From the NCBI GenBank assembly GCA_948440265.1, contig CAOJOK010000011.1:1-57430 (forward strand): DNA of 57,430 nt, given 5' to 3'. Every line of letters starts with the position of its first letter. The stretch's first letter is position 1. The position numbers and the translations under genes were made by a program. The stretch comes from an uncultured Clostridia bacterium (GTDB lineage: Bacteria; Bacillota; Clostridia; Christensenellales; Pumilibacteraceae). The notes under the pieces are model-generated. The model was not told where the DNA came from and made no database searches. It worked only from the letters and a program-made list of their open reading frames with translations. Shown here piece by piece: positions 52,634 through 57,430 of the stretch.

Positions 52634-53332
52634 TCAGAGCAGGTAGCAGTATATCGACACGAAATGCATAGCCGAGCCGAAAAGCACGAACAGATGCCAA
52701 ATCGCGTGATTGAACCTTATCTTCTTTATTCTGTAAAACACCACGCCGACCGTAAACAGCACTCCGCCGCCGAGCAGAAAGCCGAAGCAGCCCCAGCCGA
52801 GCGCAATGAGTTTGTCCACTCTTATGACGCAACACCAGCCCATAAGCACATAGCAAATCATATTGAACACTCTGAACTTTGCCGGAGACACGGCGTTGAA
52901 CACTATGACAAGCACGGCTATCGCCAGCACGACGGAGGCTATCACTATGCCCCACACGGCGGTTGCGCCGCCCAGACGGTTGAAGCCTATCAGCATATAC
53001 GGCGCGTAAGTGCCTGCAATCAGAAAGGCTATCGAGCAGTGGTCGAACCTGCGGAACACCGCGCGCCGCGTCTTGCCGAGCGGCATAGAGTGATACAGCG
53101 TGCTCATCAGATACAGATTTATAAGCGACAGCGAAAACAGCGATACCGCCACTATGGACAGCGCGTTTACGGGCACGGTCGTACAGACCTTGACAAGCAT
53201 AAACACCGCCGCCGCAACAGACAGCACCGTTCCGATTAAATGCGTTATTATATTCATTTTTTCTTCGCCGCGGGAGTAGGCTATCTGATTCCTGCTCTTT
53301 TTCTCGGCGTCGGAAACGGGTAAGTTGTCCAT
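52634..53332 (-). CDS. hemolysin III / PAQR-family membrane protein
   Basis: 232 residues with seven predicted membrane helices. Family signatures are YHSMPLGKTRRAVFRRFDH near the second helix and FNHAIWHLFVLFGSAMHF at the end, supplying the conserved histidines and aspartate of the zinc-dependent PAQR/CREST superfamily. The role in bacteria is unclear; the hemolysin name is historical. The start at 53332 lies nine bases from the -10 box, so its mRNA appears leaderless; a longer frame to 53389 spans the promoter. First gene of the ileS operon. Confidence 0.85.
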   Translation of the reverse strand: MDNLPVSDAEKKSRNQIAYSRGEEKMNIITHLIGTVLSVAAAVFMLVKVCTTVPVNALSIVAVSLFSLSLINLYLMSTLYHSMPLGKTRRAVFRRFDHCSIAFLIAGTYAPYMLIGFNRLGGATAVWGIVIASVVLAIAVLVIVFNAVSPAKFRVFNMICYVLMGWCCVIRVDKLIALGWGCFGFLLGGGVLFTVGVVFYRIKKIRFNHAIWHLFVLFGSAMHFVSIYCYLL

Positions 53333-53341
53333 ACAATTTCT

Positions 53342-53371
53342 ATTATATAACGAAACGGCGTTTAAAGTCAA
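53342..53371 (-). promoter_or_regulatory. hemolysin III/ileS promoter giving a leaderless mRNA
   Basis: On the minus strand TTGACT (53371-53366), 18 bases, TATAAT (53347-53342), then nine bases to the ATG at 53332. No Shine-Dalgarno site. Confidence 0.7.
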
Positions 53372-53468
53372 TTCCTTTTCCGCCCGCAAAGCTCATTTTT
53401 TCCGATTTGCCGATTGCGGCGCGCGTCGGTTCGGGCAAAAAAACGAAAAATTGTTTACTTTTAAAAAG

Positions 53469-53498
53469 TTGACTATACTCGCGGAGATATAGTATAAT
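53469..53498 (+). promoter_or_regulatory. kinase promoter giving a leaderless mRNA
   Basis: TTGACT (53469-53474), 18 bases, TATAAT (53493-53498), then only seven bases to the ATG at 53506. No Shine-Dalgarno site. Confidence 0.7.
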
Positions 53499-53505
53499 AT
53501 TAGAT

Positions 53506-54504
53506 ATGGCAAAAGACACCAGACATATTTCTACGATATGCCCGTACTGCTTCCACACGCTGAACGGTTACGGGTTCTGTCCGAACTGCCGACGCACCGG
53601 CTCTGCGCAGTCCGTTCCCGACGCGCTGCCTATGCGCACCCTTTTGCACAGGCGGTATCTTTTGGGCAACGTACTCGGCAAGGGCGGTTTCGGTATCACC
53701 TACTTTGCCTGGGATATGGAGACTTCGACTAGAATCGCTTTGAAGGAGTTCTTTCCGAGCGGTTATGTCACGCGCGTGCCACGTCAGACGGGAGTGGCTA
53801 TGCTCAAAGCGGAGTACGGCGGCGCGTTCAATCACTGGCTGAATGCGTTTATAGACGAAGCCAAAGTTTTAACAAACATCTCCCACCTTGCGGGCGTCGT
53901 CAAAATCAAGAACTTTTTTACCGACAACAACACGGCGTATATAGCGATGGAGTTTCTCGACGGTATTTCGCTTCGACAGTACCTGTCGGCGCGCGGCGGA
54001 AAGCTGCCGCTTAACGAAACATTGAGCATTATGCGTCCCGTGCTCGAAGCGCTTTTGACCCTTCATCAGTACGGCGTCATACACAAAGACATCAGTCCCG
54101 AAAACATACAGATTGTTCAGAACCGCGAAGTCAAGCTCATCGACTTCGGCGCGGCGTCCATTTACAACCGCAGCGTGCAGAAGCCGTACATAATTTTGAA
54201 GCACGGTTTCTCCCCCATCGAGCTGTACCGCACCGATTTGAAGCAAGGTCCCTGGTCGGATATTTACCAGGCAGGCGCGACGATATACAACTGTCTTACG
54301 GGAATCATTCCGCCGCCTGCGCCCAACCGCGTGCCAATCGACAGACTGGTGCCGCCGTCGGCTTACGGCATACACATCCCCGCGGTGCGCGAAAACGCGC
54401 TTATGAAAGCAATGCGCGTGAACGCAAAGGAGCGTTACGGGAATATGGGCGAGTTCATACAGATGATTTACGGCGAGTTTATGCCGCCGCCGCTTAAAAT
54501 TTGA
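53506..54504 (+). CDS. Ser/Thr protein kinase with N-terminal zinc ribbon
   Basis: 332 residues. Residues 12-28 form a zinc ribbon (CPYC then CPNC). The kinase domain follows: glycine loop GKGGFG (58-63), ATP-binding K80 in ALKEFF, catalytic HKD (193-195) with N200, and DFG (213-215). The usual HRD is HKD, so it is a non-RD kinase that may not need activation-loop phosphorylation. There is no membrane helix and there are no PASTA repeats, so it is not a PrkC-type receptor. No phosphatase gene is adjacent. Substrate unknown. Confidence 0.88.
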   Translation: MAKDTRHISTICPYCFHTLNGYGFCPNCRRTGSAQSVPDALPMRTLLHRRYLLGNVLGKGGFGITYFAWDMETSTRIALKEFFPSGYVTRVPRQTGVAMLKAEYGGAFNHWLNAFIDEAKVLTNISHLAGVVKIKNFFTDNNTAYIAMEFLDGISLRQYLSARGGKLPLNETLSIMRPVLEALLTLHQYGVIHKDISPENIQIVQNREVKLIDFGAASIYNRSVQKPYIILKHGFSPIELYRTDLKQGPWSDIYQAGATIYNCLTGIIPPPAPNRVPIDRLVPPSAYGIHIPAVRENALMKAMRVNAKERYGNMGEFIQMIYGEFMPPPLKI

Positions 54505-54512
54505 ATACCACG

Positions 54513-54550
54513 AAAAAAGCGGACTGCGATAAAAATCGCGCCGCTTTTTC
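54513..54550. terminator. bidirectional terminator between the kinase and the feo operon
   Basis: AAAAAGCGG pairs with CCGCTTTTT, with inner GCGAT/ATCGC. A and T runs on either side serve both convergent units. Confidence 0.85.
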
Positions 54551-54579
54551 CTTATGATAAATTATGAAGGTTTAGCATT

Positions 54580-54810
54580 TTACTCTTTCTTTTCGGCGTT
54601 ATCGTCCTGCGGTTTGCACTCCGATTTTTTGGCGTTCTTTTCCTTGCAGTCGCCGCTTGTCGACGAACAGTCCTTGGCGTACGGACAGCCTTTGCAGCCG
54701 CTCTTTTTGCCCTTCTTCACAAACCCGAAGAAGATTACGAGTGCGATTATTGCAAGCACTACGACCAAAATTATGCCGTCTGTCAGTGTGAATGTCGAAA
54801 GTACGTTCAT
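54580..54810 (-). CDS. FeoB-associated Cys-rich membrane protein
   Basis: 76 residues. One membrane helix (ILVVVLAIIALVIFFGFV) is followed by a cysteine cluster (CKGCPYAKDCSS, then C at two more places) and a charged tail. It matches the small family encoded after feoB in Clostridia, thought to help FeoB or handle iron. ATG follows AAAGGAGAAAG. Last gene of feoA-feoB-this. Confidence 0.88.
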   Translation of the reverse strand: MNVLSTFTLTDGIILVVVLAIIALVIFFGFVKKGKKSGCKGCPYAKDCSSTSGDCKEKNAKKSECKPQDDNAEKKE

Positions 54811-54846
54811 TTTTTCTTTCTCCTTTTGACGTTGTTTCCGCTTTTT

Positions 54847-56823
54847 TTACAGCAGTAATATCAGCGAGCCTATCGCGTTTATCAGCGTTGCCAGACACCA
54901 GGCAAGCCCCGTCTGGAAGGCTATGGCTATCCACATTCTTTTCGCGCTTCCGAGCTCCTTTCTCATTGCGCCTATCGCTCCGAAGCAGGGCGCCGAAAAC
55001 AGGTTGAACACCATATACGCATACGCGCTTGCGCCCGTGAAGAACGAGAATACGCCGCTCGAAAATATGTCCGCGCCGCCTGCGCCTTCGGAAAGTCCCG
55101 CAATGACCGTCATACTGGAAACCACCTGTTCCTTGGCGACCAAGCCTTGCAGAGAGGACACGGTTGCCGCCCAGCTCCACTCGCCGAGCATAGGATAGAA
55201 CACCCACGCCAGACAGTTGCCTATAGACGCCATCATACTGTTTTCTATGTCCACGCCGTACTCGAACTTGAACGAGAACGACACCAAGAACCACACGACG
55301 ACCGAGCAGAGCAGTATGACCGTTCCCGCGCGCTTTATGAACGCGAATATCCTCTCCCACACCTGCCGAAGCACATACACGGGGCTGGGCAGTTTATAGT
55401 CGGGCAGTTCGGATATGAACGACGCGGGGTTGCCCTTGAAGAAAAACTTTTTCATAATCAGCGCGGAAATCAGTATGACGGCAATCGCCATAAAGTACAG
55501 CGACAGCGACGCCAGCCAAGCGAACGAGCCGAAGAAGAATCCGCCGAACATCGATATAATCGGGAGCTTTGCCGAACAGGGTATGAACGGCGTAAGCATT
55601 ATCGTCATTCGTTTTTCGTCTTCGTCTTCTATCGTCCTTGTGGACATTATGCCCGGCACCGAACAGCCGACGCCGACGATGAACGGTATCAGGCTCTTGC
55701 CCGACAGTCCGAACCTTTTGAACAGTCGGTCCAGAAAGAAGGCTATTCTCGACATATATCCCGTCGTTTCCAGCAGAGCCAGACACAGGAACATTATAAT
55801 CAGCTGCGGCACGAAGTTGAGCGCCGCGCCCACGCCTGCGATTATGCCGTCGGCAACCAGGCTTGCCGCCCAATCGGACGCGCCGAGTTTAAGCAGTCCC
55901 GCGCCCGTTATTTCCGACAGCTTGGAAAAGCCTGCGTCCACCAAATCGACGGTGAGCGTCCCGACGACGCCGACGGACAGGAAGTATATCAGCGCCATAA
56001 TCGCCGCGAAAATGGGCAGAGCCGCCCACTTATTCAGGAAAACCTTATCCAGTTTGTCCGTCATAGATTCTTTGGTCGGGGCGACGGTTATCGCCGCGGC
56101 TTTGACCCTTTCTATGTATTTATATCTTGCGTCGGCGAAAATCTGTTCGGTGTCCATACCTTCCGACTTTTCCAGATTTTCCGCCGTTTCTTCCACTCTG
56201 CTGTTTATGACGGGCGCAAGAAGTTTGTCGCGTTCCAGAAGCTTGACCGCTTTGAACCGACGGTTGCTTCCCGTAAGCTCGCTTCTGACCTTTTCCACGG
56301 CGCGTTCTATCTGCGGCGAGAAAGGTTTGTCCGTTTCCTTCTTCTGCTCGCTTCTCACGACGGCGTCTATCAGGTTGTCTATTCCCGTCTTTTTCAGCGC
56401 GGAAATGGTCACCACGGGCACGCCGAGTTTTTCGGACAGCTTACTTTCGTCCACGGTCACGCCCTTGCGTTTCATTATATCCGCCATATTCAGCGCGATG
56501 ACGACGGGATAGTCGAGTTCGAGCAGCTGTGTGGTCAGATACAAACTGCGCTCTATGCTCGTCGCGTCTATTATATTGATTAAAAGGTCGGGGTTCTCGT
56601 TTAATACGAAGTCTCTCGACACCGTTTCTTCCGACGTGTACGGGGACAGCGAGTATATGCCCGGCAAGTCCACGACTTCCCAGCCGAGAGCTCCGCGGAT
56701 ATTACCAGATTTCTTTTCTATCGTCACGCCCGGCCAATTGCCTATCTGCTGATTGGAACCCGTCAAAAGGTTGAAAAGCGTGGTCTTTCCGCTGTTTTGA
56801 TTTCCTATGAGCGCCGCTTTCAT
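54847..56823 (-). CDS. feoB: ferrous iron transporter B
   Basis: 658 residues. The N-terminal GTPase domain has G1 GNQNSGKTT (7-15), G3 DLPGIYSL and G4 NMAD, followed by the helical regulator region and a membrane part with two Gate motifs (VGCSVPGIMSTRTI, APCFGAIGAM). It imports Fe2+. ATG immediately follows the feoA stop (TAAATG), with GGTGGAG as ribosome site. Confidence 0.95.
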   Translation of the reverse strand: MKAALIGNQNSGKTTLFNLLTGSNQQIGNWPGVTIEKKSGNIRGALGWEVVDLPGIYSLSPYTSEETVSRDFVLNENPDLLINIIDATSIERSLYLTTQLLELDYPVVIALNMADIMKRKGVTVDESKLSEKLGVPVVTISALKKTGIDNLIDAVVRSEQKKETDKPFSPQIERAVEKVRSELTGSNRRFKAVKLLERDKLLAPVINSRVEETAENLEKSEGMDTEQIFADARYKYIERVKAAAITVAPTKESMTDKLDKVFLNKWAALPIFAAIMALIYFLSVGVVGTLTVDLVDAGFSKLSEITGAGLLKLGASDWAASLVADGIIAGVGAALNFVPQLIIMFLCLALLETTGYMSRIAFFLDRLFKRFGLSGKSLIPFIVGVGCSVPGIMSTRTIEDEDEKRMTIMLTPFIPCSAKLPIISMFGGFFFGSFAWLASLSLYFMAIAVILISALIMKKFFFKGNPASFISELPDYKLPSPVYVLRQVWERIFAFIKRAGTVILLCSVVVWFLVSFSFKFEYGVDIENSMMASIGNCLAWVFYPMLGEWSWAATVSSLQGLVAKEQVVSSMTVIAGLSEGAGGADIFSSGVFSFFTGASAYAYMVFNLFSAPCFGAIGAMRKELGSAKRMWIAIAFQTGLAWCLATLINAIGSLILLL

Positions 56824-57117
56824 TTACTCCACCACCTTTACGTCTATATTCATAAGGTCGGACTTTCTCACGCAAAGTTCGTATCCGCGCAGTTCTATGT
56901 CTATCGGGTCGCCGAGCGGCGCAATCTTTTTCACCTTGACTATGACGCCCTTCGTCAGCCCCATATCCAGCAGGCGGCGGCGAAGTGCGGGATTGTCGTT
57001 GTGAAGCGCGATAAGCTCGCACTTCTGCCCCACTCTCAAATCGGACAGATGCCCTTCCTGCCCTGCGGTAAGTTTCGGAGCGTTCTTTTTCGTCTTTTCT
57101 TTGCTTTTTTCGGACAA
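56824..57117 (-). CDS. feoA: ferrous iron transport protein A
   Basis: 97 residues from TTG at 57117, or 105 from GTG at 57141. TTG is preferred because AAGGAG (57132-57127) lies nine bases before it, while that same AAGGAG would be inside the longer form. After a Lys-rich N-terminus comes an SH3-like FeoA domain (LRVGQKCELIALH, RRRLLDMGLTKGVIVKVKKIAPLGDP). It binds the FeoB GTPase domain. First gene of the operon, with a double operator upstream. Confidence 0.88.
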   Translation of the reverse strand: MSEKSKEKTKKNAPKLTAGQEGHLSDLRVGQKCELIALHNDNPALRRRLLDMGLTKGVIVKVKKIAPLGDPIDIELRGYELCVRKSDLMNIDVKVVE

Positions 57118-57171
57118 TGCGGTTTTCTCCTTTTTGTTCACTGTCGGCTCTTTTTGCCTTGCAATTCGGTT

Positions 57172-57205
57172 GTTAGCAATGGCTAACTGTTAGCCAACGC
57201 TAACA
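57172..57205. promoter_or_regulatory. double palindromic operator of the feo operon
   Basis: GTTAGC-aatg-GCTAAC (57172-57187) and TGTTAGC-caac-GCTAACA (57188-57205) are two perfect inverted repeats 17 bases apart. They lie just downstream of the -10 box. The shape resembles DtxR/IdeR/MntR-type sites rather than a Fur box. Confidence 0.75.
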
Positions 57206-57233
57206 TACTACAATAATTTACGCGGAATGTCAA
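57205..57233 (-). promoter_or_regulatory. feo promoter
   Basis: On the minus strand TTGACA (57233-57228), 17 bases, TAGTAT (57210-57205). The second palindrome touches the -10 box, so a repressor there would block initiation. Confidence 0.75.
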
Positions 57234-57384
57234 GTGATTTAGAACAAAAAAATAAAAAAATTTATGCGGCGAAAAAGCAGGCAAAAACGGCGACAAAAAG
57301 ATTTATGCGCAAACGAATTTCAAACGGGAATTTAGGGTTTTAGGCAAAACCGACAGGAGAAAATGGAAACGAGGATTTGAGTGA

Positions 57385-57430
57385 GAGTTTGTAATCGCTT
57401 TGATGCAGGGGATTTCTCCGCTCGCTGACG
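57385..57430 (+). repeat. type I dispersed hairpin repeat, copy 7 (cut by window end)
   Basis: GAGTTTGTAATCGCTTTGATGCAGGGGATTTCTCCGCTCGCTGACG agrees with copy 4 from GTTTG onward as far as the window goes. By analogy, a fifth island with 123-bp elements may continue to the right. Confidence 0.85.

Overview
The window looks like a stretch of chromosome from an anaerobic, probably gut-associated member of the Bacillota (Clostridia-like). Evidence: strong Shine-Dalgarno sites of the AAAGGAG type, a BofA-like sporulation gene behind a SigE-like promoter, a GerQ-like protein, FeoAB with the Cys-rich FeoB-associated protein, formate-tetrahydrofolate ligase, GalT of the Firmicutes type and RecD2. 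G+C looks close to half by eye. No phage, plasmid, CRISPR or rRNA genes are visible. The species cannot be named from sequence alone.

Layout. 1-304: AT-rich divergent intergenic region with two DnaA-box matches, a 13-bp inverted repeat and a 12-C run. 305-2248: family 2 glycoside hydrolase. 2892-5939: two ankyrin-repeat proteins. 6066-6950: a DUF6530-like protein and a GIY-YIG-like protein. 7735-7980: tRNA-Gly, tRNA-Cys, tRNA-Leu. 8261-9754: DNA polymerase IV converging on a GerQ-like gene. 9897-17785: a giant leucine-rich-repeat surface protein with a coupled membrane protein. 18547-23992: phosphate sensing and uptake (pstS, a fused pstC-pstA, pstB, a response regulator and a histidine kinase). 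24203-27396: Fic protein, tRNA-Arg, HAD phosphatase, glycerol kinase. 28178-30610: leuS. 30701-38950: a seven-gene operon (MFS-like, unknown, fhs, glnS, epimerase, HAD, short alaS). 39060-43268: metK, recD2, YacL-like. 43403-46225: DUF2188-like protein, bofA-like, proS. 46294-53332: hemolysin III, ileS, rRNA methyltransferase, pseudouridine synthase, galT. 53506-54504: zinc-ribbon Ser/Thr kinase. 54580-57117: feoA, feoB and the FeoB-associated protein.

How the genes work together: the GH2 enzyme and GalT fit beta-galactoside use through the Leloir pathway. The pst genes and the two-component pair form a Pho regulon unit. Five aminoacyl-tRNA synthetases, four tRNAs, two RNA-modification enzymes, MetK and Fhs give the window a translation and one-carbon character. 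feoAB lies behind a double palindromic operator.

The most unusual signal is not a protein. Four intergenic islands (2429-2895, 7136-7634, 18094-18550, 27845-28111) and the start of a fifth (57385-window end) are built from the same two repeat types in the same order and orientation. One is a short hairpin repeat of about 40-75 bp. The other is a 123-124 bp element bounded by CTGACGGCA and TGCCGTCAG. Its copies differ in sequence but keep pairing through compensatory changes in the terminal stem and in an internal stem, which points to a conserved folded RNA or a mobile element needing a hairpin. Two copies end exactly at genes, so the element supplies the TGA stop codon. A second theme is promoters placed 7-9 bases before start codons without Shine-Dalgarno sites (dinB, the kinase, hemolysin III, bofA), suggesting leaderless mRNAs.
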